From Neelides folsomi (lineage: Eukaryota > Arthropoda > Collembola > Neelipleona > Neelidae), in NCBI GenBank assembly GCA_034687125.1, contig JAQGBZ010000635.1, positions 1 through 24,161 on the forward strand: DNA of 24,161 nt. The letters are read 5' to 3'. Below, piece by piece: positions 9,416 through 19,116 of the stretch. Position 1 is the first letter of the stretch; the number at the start of each line of letters is the position of its first letter. Under the pieces are notes generated by a model. The model made no database searches. It was given only the letters and a program-made list of their open reading frames with translations, and had not been told where the DNA came from. A program made the translations under genes and the position numbers.

Positions 9416-10834
9416 GAATATTGCATTTTTATTAAAATTTTATTCCATTTTTAATTCCAATTCCAATGTTATGAAGCTTTTTACATTATTTTATTAGAAG
9501 CTGCATAAAACATACATATTTACTTTCGTTATTTTCGCTTATATTGATAAAATCTATAAATTATAATTTATAACTTACAATTAAAATAATTTTTCGATAT
9601 TCGTATTATTAATTAATGTTCGCTTGTTTCGAAATTGTCCATTTTGAAAAATTTGAATATTTCTTCATATAAATTTTCCTCCATGCAATGTTATTTTCAA
9701 TGTTAGAAATGCATTTTTGAGGGTTCTAATGACTTTTGAAAATTTGTTGTATTCTCTCATGAACTTTTCCAACTGAAAATCAATGTGTAATATTTAATTT
9801 ATATAAATTACAATTATATTCATATACTTATATAATATAATATAATCATATAAATCACATCGCATCATTTAGAGAAAGAATCAATAAATAATTCACAATT
9901 TACACCTTGGAAATAACGGTTGAAGTTCTTGTTCTTCATTCCAAAATTTTGATATTTGATTTGAAAATAAATCAATTATTGAAAGTTAATTTTCAAATCT
10001 ATTCAAAATTACATATTTTCAAATTTATTAAACGTTTATTGGAAAATTAATATTAAGAATTTTTCAATATATTTAATAAATAAAAAAAAGATAAATAGAA
10101 AATTATAGGATAAAATTATATTAAATAAATATTAAATTTAAAAAAATAAGATATGTAAATAATAATTTGATCAATACGTGTAAGGTAAATAAAAGTGTAA
10201 ATAAAAAATTAATTAATCTTCATGTATAATTAAACGATAATCAATAAAGTATAATAATTGAAAACCTTCAAATTTATTATATTCATTTCAAAATGTTTTC
10301 CATTATATATTGAATTGTTAAATTTCTGGAAAGAGGATTGATTAGAAATCCTTCAACAATTTTTAATCTGTAATATTCATCACTTTTCTCCACGCGCGAT
10401 GAAAATACATTTAAAATTCTAAATAAATACACGAATAGTTTCAAATTGGTATTTACTTATTTACTATTAATTATTTATATAACACTAACGTTATTTTTCA
10501 GGGTTCGGTTATATTTTGATAATTTTCATTAATAGTTATCAGTCAAAGTACTGTAATAATAATTTATTGATAGAATTTATATAATATAATGTATCTCATA
10601 TTGTATAGAAATGGTTTTACTGGATTATTAATGAATTGTTTTTAATGTACGATATTCCATGAAGCAATCGATCTTTTTCTTTGACATTGTTTTCAATTTT
10701 GCATTTGTTATTCAAAAGCCCATAATGAGAATTGTTTATATCATCGTTTTTGACAAAATTACAGTACACCATTTTTTTATATTTAAAAAGCTCATTATTC
10801 AATGCACTCCATAAAAATGGTTAATAATTTTTGA
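9416..10834. other. AT-rich intergenic region
   Basis: Very A/T-rich sequence with AT microsatellite-like runs (for example 9823-9850). No exon, RNA gene or element boundary could be supported. The minus-strand open frame at 10617-10802 is low-complexity and has no family features. Confidence 0.4.
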
Positions 10835-12052
10835 TTATACAATCATGGCTAAATTTAAAATAATGGGATTTATAAAATATGCAAAATTTTTATTAATCGT
10901 ATAAATATCTCCATCTTTTGTTTTAATTGGACGTAATGATTTCATTGATATTTTTTTATATTTAGTTATTTGCACAAATGAAAGATTTAAAACATTTCGC
11001 GAGCTGGATTCTATTTTATCGACGAAAAATATTGCCCAATTCAAACTAGAAATTGTAAATATGAATATAAAAAGAAGTGGAAAATATTTTCCAAAAAACA
11101 CTGAAGCATTTAATTTGGATATTCCAAAATATCCTAAGCAAATACTTAAAATTGTTGCGATCCCGAAAAGTAAAATAACGATAAGTATTATTATTGGAAA
11201 ATACAAAACTAAATTTATTTGGTTTGAAAGTATCGACAGTTCTTTATAAACTTTAAAAATATTTGCTGAATTTTAAATCGCCATGGTCGAAGAATAATTT
11301 CACACAGCCAATTTAATTGAAATTTAAAAACTATATAAAAATGAATAATATTGCACAAAGCAACGTAAACTGTCCGAAGAGCTAAAAAATAATATAAAAG
11401 AAGAATTAAAATTTCCCATAAAGGATTTTCAAATTTAAATATTTTTAAATGCCGATAAATATAATGTCTCATTATGTCCTTTTCTCTTAATTTATATGAA
11501 ACGACTGTTAAAAAAAGGCTTCCAAAAAACTGAAATAATTCATAAATTTGAATAAATATTTAAGCAAATTCTTTTTATTGTTATAAATCCGCTCCTTATG
11601 ACTCAAATATAAACCTAATAAAAATATTATTAATTTAATGATGTTAAATCTATCAATTTAAAGTTGATTATGTATCTTACTTTGATACTTTAAATCCAAA
11701 TACACGATTCCATTAATTAATTGGCATACATTTACTGAAAAATAAAGTTCATATAAAAACAAGTAAAAAAACTTGAAAATATCACAATTAAATAAAACCC
11801 ATTTAAGTAAAAGTCTAAATTATCTTCGTGTTTTGATAAATTTTGATTTTGCCAATCTTTTATAAATTGAATGAAAATCACCAAAAATAAAATTGACAAA
11901 ACCAATGGAAAATAAAATCTAAAAAAAGTTAAATATTTATCTTTTTGGACATTTAATGTGAACCTGTTTTTATTCTATTTACTTGTATGAGAAAAAAAGG
12001 TACAAAATTTATAAAATCGGTGCAATTCGTAAAGTTGTTTCTTTGAGAACAT
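10835..12052 (-). pseudogene. Multi-pass receptor pseudogene, probably a gustatory receptor (GR)
   Basis: Read from the ATG at 12052 the sequence encodes an N-terminus MFSKKQLYELHRFYKFCTFF, but a TAG at 11977-11975 interrupts it at codon 26. The frame continues through hydrophobic segments (RFYFPLVLSILFLVIFIQF; YLIVIFSSFFTCFYMNF) to a one-base shift near 11740. A plausible 66-bp intron (11680-11615, GTAAGA...TTAG) follows, then a shift near 11523, further membrane helices (WEILILLLYYFLALRTVYVAL), a shift near 11257 within a T-run, and a last intact part with YFPIIILIVILLFGIATILS and KYFPLLFIFIFTIS, ending TAA at 10835. The pieces add up to about 380 residues and seven or so helices, the usual GR size, and KVYKELSILSNQIN before a late helix resembles the GR style. 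The TYhxxxxxQF end motif is not recognisable. Three shifts sit in homopolymers, so some could be sequencing errors; the nonsense codon cannot be explained that way. Confidence 0.6.
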
Positions 12053-12442
12053 TTTTATTAATTCGTTGTAATGTAAGTAAGTATTTATATTTACTTTTAA
12101 ACATTCTAAATATCTCCAAAAGAACGCTACTTGATATAATTGACCACAATTGATTTTATATTTTATTATTCATATTCCAATTAAGAAGATTTTGATCCAA
12201 TTCTAAAAGGTTATATATAGTACAAATATCAAATACGTATACATATATAGATAATATTAATTCCAATAAGCAATGATTTCTTTGTATTTATTAAGTATAT
12301 TTTAACGATTAGTTTTACTGTTCTTGTAGGATATTATCCTAAACCTTTGTATAAAAAATAAAGATACTTATGGCCCACCCTGTATTTTATACAGGCGTTA
12401 GTAGTAAGCTAACAATATTATTGCTTAACAATAATTATAATT
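12053..12442. other. Intergenic region with one mini-element terminus
   Basis: AT-rich sequence. Near 12366-12384 lies ACTTATGGCCCACCCTGTA, the same end sequence as the TA-flanked mini-elements in the P450 introns. A matching left end is not convincing: a poor candidate begins near 12318. Confidence 0.4.
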
Positions 12443-14637
12443 TTAGTTTATTCTTTCAAATGTAACATTTTTATAAACGGGATCGGCAGTAAAAAGTGTA
12501 TTGGTCATTCCTAAATGGGGTTTGACTGGATTTGTCGGATCGGGTTTAACTTTGAAATCATTAAGGATGTGAGTAATGTACAGAAAGCAATCGTCTCTTG
12601 TCAATTGTTCACCGGGACAAGTTCTCTTTCCATATCCAAACAAAAGGAAAGCCTCCGGCTTCACAACGCTTTGTTTGTCTGGTGAGAGAAATCTTTCAGG
12701 TCGGAAGTTTTGAGGATCTCCCCAAGCACCAACGTCGTGATGAGCCGCGTGGCAATTCCAAATGATTGTCACATCTTCGGGAATTGTGTAACCATGGAAT
12801 TGGAATTCTTCCGTTGACCTTCTGGGGAATCCAATCGGAGTGAGTGTTTGGTATCGGAAAACTTCATTTATAAACGATTCCATTAAGGGCATATTGGGAC
12901 GATCGGAAAGAGTTATGGCTCGATTATTTCCCGCTACGCGAAACATTTCATCGCGGATTTTATCTTGCCATTCGGGATAGACAGCCAAGGCAATTGTTAT
13001 GAACGCTAAAGCGTTTTTTGTTGTTTCTCCTCCTGTAATATAAAAATATAATATAGGTTAAGTTGCTTAGTGTGGTTGTGGTTAGGTTAGTTAAGTCAGA
13101 TTAGTTTTGAAAGGTTAGTTAGGTTAGGTTCGATTATTTTAATATTTTCATTTTGATCCAACCTGCAGCAAATATATCGAAAATTGTAAATATGAGCGAT
13201 TCCTCTCCAGCTTTCCCATAAAAACTTGAATTTGGATCTATGGCTTTCTTCACTTCGTCCAAATACGCATCAAGGAAATCTCTGGGCTCTCCTTCTGTAT
13301 GATTTTCCTTGTGATCGTCCACAAAGGTTTTAATGTAATTTTCAATACATTTAAATCCCTTCATGATGTCTTCATATCCCGTCCATTTACGTGAAATTTT
13401 AATGATCCAAGGAAGAACTGTCGTCACTGCTTTCATTGAATTTTTAGGTGGAGTAATTCTAAATATCCAAATAAATCTCAATTAAATTATGACAATGATT
13501 ATTTTGAAATTAATTATTCTTCATTATTTAATTAAGTATATTTACTTTAAGTTTAATTAACTTTACTTTAAAATCCATTTCAAATATACATTTTATTGTT
13601 AAATTATTTACCCATAAATATGTTTAATATTTTCTAAATAAACCGGATCCGAAGGGTCAACTCTCATTCCGAATAAAATGACCATCAGTGCATTCAAAGA
13701 AGTTCCCGCATAAAGGTCAACAGCATTGACTGGGCCACCTTTGGCATTTTCAATAATTTTCTTCACTTCTTCAATTTCTCTTGTAATTAATTGCTCCACG
13801 GACGAACGGCCCAAACCAAATTCCCTCAATGTTTTAATACTAAATTTACGTTGTTCCCACAATTCTTTTCCTTCGGCCATCATGATACCTGGAATTAATT
13901 AATTCAATTTAGAAGATTCTTATTCTTTATATTTTATAATTATATTAGATAATAAAAAATAAAAACAACGATTTAAAAATATTAATTCAATTAATTTAAA
14001 CCTCTTCTATGTCCATTAGTTCTTTCGAGCATTTGTTTCAATTCGACTCGCCCAGTTGCAGAAGGATGATTCAAAATTTCCCTCATCATTTTGTAGTCAT
14101 TGATCACAATAGTCCTTTTAATCACAAATAAATTAAAACATACCTTAATTAAAAGAACATAATTAAAATGTGTGGATTTTAAAGTTTTTGTTTAATTATT
14201 AAATTCTTACTCAAATGATCCCATTTTCAATGAAAAAATTGACCCATATTTCTTTCCCATCTCAGTTAATGTTATATGGGGGAATTCTCCCAGTTGGGCC
14301 AAATTCCCAATGATTGGAAACCTCCATGGTCCTAATCAAAATTAAATTTATCTTTAATTAATTATTAATACAAAATAATCTATTTGTATTCATATCATAC
14401 CAATGTAAATATTTACAATATACTATTGGTGCACTATGGTACTTATGGGGGTATATATATAATTTAAATACAATAGTATATGTATTGTATATAGGCATTG
14501 AATTTAAACGAAAAATATTTAATTGAAAATACTTCAATCAATAAAATTTTACCTTTTGGATAATTTTTCCTTTGTCCGAAAAATTTAATAAATAGAAATG
14601 CAGTGACAATGAATAGTAAAATAATTTGTACGAACAT
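12443..14637 (-). CDS. Cytochrome P450, CYP2-clan-like, complete (copy A)
   Basis: A membrane-anchored haem monooxygenase of the endoplasmic reticulum type. Exons, 5' to 3': 14637-14553, 14331-14211, 14114-14002, 13888-13612, 13458-13163, 13032-12443. The lengths 85/121/113/277/296/590 give 493 residues. Residues 1-20 are a hydrophobic anchor, then YPKGPWRFPIIG is the proline hinge. Helix C has LWEQRKFS; helix I has AAGGETT (about 296-302); ExxR is EVFR (354-357); PERF is intact (409-412); the haem loop is FGYGKRTCPGE with Cys436 as the thiolate ligand. All catalytic landmarks are present, so it is likely functional with NADPH-P450 reductase. The substrate is unknown. It is the most divergent of the three intact copies and has 9 extra bases in the last exon. 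It is transcribed leftward like the other copies. Confidence 0.9.
13041..13132. repeat. Degenerate TTAGG-like repeats in the last intron of P450 copy A
   Basis: Words such as GGTTAGTTAGGTTAGGTT and GTGGTTAGGTTAGTTAAG fill most of this intron. TTAGG is the common arthropod telomere unit, but spacing and sequence are irregular, so this is an interstitial, decayed stretch or simple sequence, not a telomere. Confidence 0.55.
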
Positions 14638-15317
14638 TTTCCCCCTTTGTTCAAACGATATTGTAAATGGGAAAAATCAACGTTGGAGATCCAATCCAAT
14701 GAAAGTTAATAACTATGAAGTCTGCCACAGATAGAAACAACGCAAAAGATTGATGGAATAAAAAATAAATCCTGGTACATATACTTAAAAAATAAATTCG
14801 GGTATACTTAAATGAAGGTATAAAATTGTTATAAAAATGTGAACAAGAAGTGGTTTGGGAATTTAATAGATCTATTCACCTTCAACTTATTTTTTGGCTT
14901 TTAAGTCAATTGATAAACAACTTTTATAACCAAATCACGTTTGAATTCTGTTTTTTATGAGTAGTTTTTTATCTCAAGGTGTTTACTACGTAAAATGATT
15001 TTAAACTCGCTTTCATTTTTTATTAATAATATGCATAATACATATAAATGAATATAATTATAAAAAACGTAGCAAACACTTATAATCACTCAACATATTA
15101 GATACCAACAATGCGCAATGTACAATGTATATATCAATTATTTAAGAGTATGCAAAATCGACGTCATTAATTTAATGAATACGTTTCATTAAATAATTTA
15201 TTTTTAATGAATATGACTTTAAAGAATAATTATTTTAGTTTTAAATGAGAATATTATATTTTATAAGTATTCAAGTATTCAATTTTTATTCTCGACATTT
15301 TGAACTTTGTTAAATAA
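14638..15317. other. Upstream region of P450 copy A
   Basis: Should contain the copy A promoter. A block reading GGAAAAATCAACGTTG at 14670-14685, about 33-48 bases before the ATG, matches GGAAAAACTAACGTTG at 18064-18079, about 38-53 bases before the ATG of copy C. No such block is evident before copy D. The rest is A/T-rich with no exon. Confidence 0.4.
14670..14685 (-). promoter_or_regulatory. Motif shared by the proximal upstream regions of P450 copies A and C
   Basis: Plus-strand GGAAAAATCAACGTTG; 14 of 16 bases match the same position relative to the start codon in front of copy C (18064-18079), while most of the surrounding upstream sequence has diverged. It may be a core promoter or 5' UTR element. 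The function is an inference from conservation between only two copies. Confidence 0.3.
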
Positions 15318-15600
15318 TTAAATTTTCGCAAAACAAACTTTTGAATAAGCCGGTAAAAATGTTAAAAGTGTGTTATAAAATCTCAAATGAATATGAATTT
15401 TCATAATCCGATTCAATTTTGAAATTATAAATGAGATGAGTCACCATTAAGAAAATATTATCCCTTGCAAAAAGTTCCCCTGGGCAAATTCTTCGTCCAG
15501 ATCCAAATGGTAAAAACGCATCAGATTTTTTAATACTTCCATCTTGATTAATAAATCTTTCAGGACGGAATTTAGTCGGATCTTCCCATGCTAATTCATC
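15318..15600 (-). pseudogene. Cytochrome P450 remnant: 3' part of the last exon only (copy B)
   Basis: The sequence corresponds to 16072-16359 of copy C at very high nucleotide identity (about 94% by eye over the central 200 bases). It begins at [16 protein letters not shown], keeps the haem loop [11 protein letters not shown], and then carries a net 5-base deletion where copy C encodes NPEKPHL. This throws it out of frame; past the lesion the original frame still reads [11 protein letters not shown]...YSKVCFAKI and stops at 15318. Everything upstream (helices A-K, ExxR, membrane anchor) is missing. The homology breaks sharply at 15600. It cannot encode an enzyme. Confidence 0.88.
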
Positions 15601-15644
15601 GTAGATCGAAATTTTCAGCAATCCTTATACATGTATGTATTTTC

Positions 15645-15953
15645 GCCTACCTAATCTTGTTTTATGTAAATGTAAGATAAAATAATTTCAAGTTCATGCA
15701 TTTAAGTATTAGTTGTCATTTTAAAGTAGGTGGTGTGTAAAGTCACCTTCAAATTTTTATAAACATTGACTTGGGCAACAAATGCAACTGCGCTTCGCAT
15801 AAAAACAGTAGACACAATTTTATCCATTTTATGTATTTGAAATGGCATGTCATTTTCATGGTGTTTATAAGGAAAGTGCAAATAAATATTCTTTACATAT
15901 TTTGCATTTTACTATCAAAATGAATGATTATGATAGTATTTTAATTTTATGTG
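15645..15953. repeat. Duplicated P450 upstream block, copy 1
   Basis: This block aligns along its length with 18305-18594. Shared landmarks in order include CATGCATTTAAGTATT or near variants, AGTCACCTTCAA, TTGACTTGGG, CAAATGCAACTGCGC, ATTTTATCCATTTT, TTTCATGGTGTTTA and GGAAAGTGCAAATA. At 18305 the block sits upstream of P450 copy C. Here it adjoins the remnant copy B, as expected if it was once the upstream region of that copy. Confidence 0.75.
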
Positions 15954-16071
15954 CATTTTTACTTAAGAGAAGTTATATGAACTTTTACTTATAAATGTAG
16001 TTACATGTATAATAGAAATGAGGATAACTTAAATGTTTAATTCTTAATTTAATTTAATATTGAAATATTTT
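15954..16071. other. Spacer downstream of P450 copy C
   Basis: Short A/T-rich spacer that should include the 3' UTR of copy C. Nothing else was seen. Confidence 0.3.
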
Positions 16072-18026
16072 TTATATTTTCACAAAACATACTTTTGAAT
16101 AAATAGGCAAAGTTGTTAAAAACGTGTTATAAAATCTCAAATGAGGTTTTTCTGGATTTTCATAATCCGGTTCAATTTTGAAATGATAAATGAGATGAGT
16201 CACCATTAAGAAAATATTATCCCTTGCAAAAAGTTCCCCAGGACAAATTCTTCGTCCGGATCCAAATGGTAAAAACGCATCTGATTTTTTAATACTTCCA
16301 TCTTGATTGATAAATCTTTGAGGGCGGAATTTAGTCGGATCTCCCCATGCTGATTCATCTTGATGTGCCGCGTATGCATTTGCTAAAACATTTGTCCCCA
16401 CTGGAAGTTTAAATCCGTGAAATTCAAATTCTTCCGTGACGCGTCTGAAAGCCCCCAAAGGAACCAACGTGTTAAAACGGAGAACTTCATTAATGAAAGC
16501 TTCCGTGTAAACCATCTTTGGTCTGTCGCTAAGCAACGGCGGGGCGGATAGTCCAAGTTGGTTCATTTCTGCCCGAATTTTATCTTGAGTTTCGGGATAA
16601 GTGACGAAAGAGGAGCAGGCAAAAGCCATCGTGCTTTTCGTGGATTCGCCCCCTTCATTAACATTTAATTGTATTAAAAATGTAGATTAATTAATATATT
16701 TAATTTCATTAATTAAAAATCATTATTATAATTACCTGCCATGAATAGGTCAAATAATGAAAAGATTAAATGTTCCATTCCAATTTCTCCATAAAAACTT
16801 GAACTTTTGTCTTTTGCTTTTTTCATCTCTTCCAAATAAGCGTAAATGAAGTCAGTGGGCGCATAATCAAATGGTTTTTCAATGTGTTCATTAATGAAAG
16901 ATTTAATAAAATTTTCAATGCTTTTGAATCCAAACATCATTTTGTTAAATCCTGAATATTTTTTTGAGATTTTAACGATCCACGGCATGACGCATGATGC
17001 GGCTAAAATGGATTTTATATCTGGTGTTATCCTAAAATATATATAATTAATAACCCCAAAATAAATATTATTATTTACCTATAATATACGAATATGAAAT
17101 TATGAATAGATTATGTAGGTATGTACAGGTTGGGCCATAAGATGCTTTCTTTTTTTAACTACCAATAGTATAAAAAAAACTTATGGCTCACACTATACAA
17201 CTGGACATAGTTAGTTTACGTTTCTATATAATCAATATTTTTAATGAACAACGGATCATCATGATCGATTCTTTTTCCACAAAGGCCAACCATCAAAGAA
17301 CTTAATGCAGCCGGACCAAAAAATTTAGTAACTTCAATTGGAGCTCCATTTTTTAATTTGATATTTTCAACAAGTTGTTCAATTTCTTCTCGGATTAATT
17401 CTCCACCCAAGGATTTACCAATTCCAAAATCGCGAATAGTTCTAATTGTAAATTTTCTCAGTTCGTTACTTGTTGTTCCTTCGGCTAAGCCAATTCCTAT
17501 TTATTGATTTAAAATTTAGTATGTTGATCAATTTATTAATTTATCAAAAATATTTTTAACCTCTTCTATTTCCTCCACTTCTCATTAAAAAATGTGGGAT
17601 CGGAGTTCTTCCAGCAATTGATGGATGGGCCATGGCTTCTTTCATGATTTTATAATCATTGATCACAATTGTACTAAATTTCATTATTTTATAAACTTGT
17701 ATGTTTTCACATTCATTTATATCAAAATTAATTTATAGATTTTTATTAACTCAAGTGATCCAAATTTAACTGATAAAATTGGACCATATTTTTTGCTCAT
17801 TTTAAGTAATGTTATTTGAGGGAATTCGCCAAGTTGATGTAAATTGCCAATTAAAGGCAAGGCCCATGGTCCTATAAATTATTATTTATTTAAACCCTTT
17901 AAAAAATGTTAATCAATAAATATTATATTCTTAAATAATACCTTTTGGATAATTTTTTTGTCGTCTAAAAAAACCAATTGTCAAGAAAAACGTGCCAATG
18001 AAAACTAAAATCAATTCTATGTACAT
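16072..18026 (-). CDS. Cytochrome P450, CYP2-clan-like, complete (copy C)
   Basis: Exons, 5' to 3': 18026-17942, 17871-17751, 17673-17561, 17496-17220, 17031-16736, 16652-16072; 85/121/113/277/296/581 nt, 490 residues. Hydrophobic anchor, then NYPKGPWALPLIG; helix I MAGGEST (about 296-302), keeping the conserved Thr302; ExxR is EVLR (353-356); the haem loop is [11 protein letters not shown] with Cys434. The PERF motif is changed to PQRF (408-411), a Glu-to-Gln substitution that the nearly identical remnant copy B does not share. The acceptor before the last exon (TAATGAAG) has no pyrimidine tract. The frame is otherwise undamaged, so it is probably expressed, with some doubt about activity. 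Its substrate is unknown. Part of exon 5 is identical to copy D (see findings). Confidence 0.88.
17126..17195. mobile_element. 70-bp TA-flanked mini-element in a copy C intron
   Basis: Begins CAGGTTGGGCCATAAG and ends, in reverse complement, TAGTGTGAGCCATAAG: 12 of 16 bases match. A TA dinucleotide lies on each side (17124-17125 and 17196-17197). Both ends resemble the CAGGGTGGGCCATAAGT terminus seen at 12366-12382. It looks like an internally deleted Tc1/mariner-type MITE, an assignment inferred from the TA flanks. It lies in the intron between exons 4 and 5. Confidence 0.6.
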
Positions 18027-18304
18027 TTTGCATCCAATATGAATTGAATTTGCATTGAGAAAAGGAAAAACTAACGTTGAATATTTCTCTACAAATGAAT
18101 AATTATTAATAGTCCATAAATGTAAGTACCCGATGAATAAAAAAAATGTGCATGAATATCACAAGTTATAAAGTTTTAATTGTAACGTGGATTAATACGG
18201 TGACTATTATAAAACTATTATAACTTATACATTATGTTTTATGTTATACAGAGATGGGATAATAACATTATGATAAAATTATTTACATACGCTTGCAATT
18301 TCTC

Positions 18305-18594
18305 TATCTATCTAATCTGGTATTATGTAAATAAATGAGATAAAAAATTTTTAATTTCATTGCATGCATTTAAGTATTTCATAGTTGTCGTTTTAAGGAA
18401 GGCGTCGAGTCACCTTCAATTTTTTAAACTTTTGACTTGGGTTAGACAGCAAATGCAACTGCGCAACACATTAACAAGATACGATTTTATCCATTTTTGC
18501 ATTATTTGAAATGACCTATCTTTTTCATGGTGTTTAGCATACAAGGAAAGTGCAAATATTATTTATTTTGTGTTGTACTCTCAAAGTGAAGTTC
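18305..18594. repeat. Duplicated P450 upstream block, copy 2
   Basis: Homologous to 15645-15953. Located about 280-570 bases upstream of the copy C start codon. It probably belongs to the tandemly duplicated unit and may carry regulatory sequence, which is inferred only from its preservation. Confidence 0.72.
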
Positions 18595-18614
18595 GCCGAA
18601 TCGCCGCTAATTTA

Positions 18615-18648
18615 ATTATTAGGAGAGAATTAATTCTCTCCTAATAAT
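18615..18648. repeat. Perfect 34-bp palindrome
   Basis: The left half ATTATTAGGAGAGAATT is followed directly by its exact reverse complement AATTCTCTCCTAATAAT with no spacer. It directly follows the end of the duplicated upstream block and has no counterpart at the matching place beside copy B. It could be a transposon fossil or a DNA-binding site; it is not a transcription terminator of bacterial type in this context. Confidence 0.85.
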
Positions 18649-19095
18649 CAAAGAACCGTTTCAATCCTGTTTTCTCAACGTGCAGGTGTCATACATAGCT
18701 TAGAAATAGATGAATATAATTATAAAAATGCAATATACGAAAACTTGACCACTCAAATCTATTCAAATTTTTATAATTATATTAAATATGATTATAAATA
18801 TTTTAGTTTTCAATCTACATGTCCATTTAGAATTAAGTAAATAAAATAAGAAAATAAGGATTATAATTATGGATAAGATCAATTATTCCAAAATCGTTTA
18901 TTTTAACGAAAAAAACCAATTATAATTTTTCTAGCGTGCCAAAATAATTAATATTATGAATATCACATTCAAACATTAATTAAATAAAGATTCAAAATGT
19001 TTAAATACAGAGAGGTACTTATAATTAATAAATGGAAGGAATGGAGTGTTAAATGACATTTATTTTTTAAGACAATTAAATGAAAAATAACTTAA

Positions 19096-19101
19096 TTTAT
19101 T
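19096..19101 (-). promoter_or_regulatory. AATAAA polyadenylation signal for P450 copy D
   Basis: AATAAA on the minus strand, 16-21 bases past the copy D stop codon. It is closer to the stop than usual, and other AATAAA words lie further on (near 19063), so usage is uncertain. Confidence 0.4.
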
Positions 19102-19116
19102 CTTTTCAATTTATCA

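Larger units (their letters stand above)
18027..19116. other. Upstream region of copy C and downstream region of copy D
   Basis: Contains the copy C proximal motif (18064-18079), the duplicated upstream block (18305-18594), a perfect 34-bp palindrome (18615-18648) and the polyadenylation signal of copy D. No exon was seen. Confidence 0.5.

Noticed and set aside
11915..11990. A 62-bp intron removing the early TAG in the receptor relic (donor GTAAAT, acceptor TTTTTTTAG)
   Set aside because: The splice would leave the downstream sequence in the wrong frame, whereas reading straight through keeps the frame apart from the single TAG.
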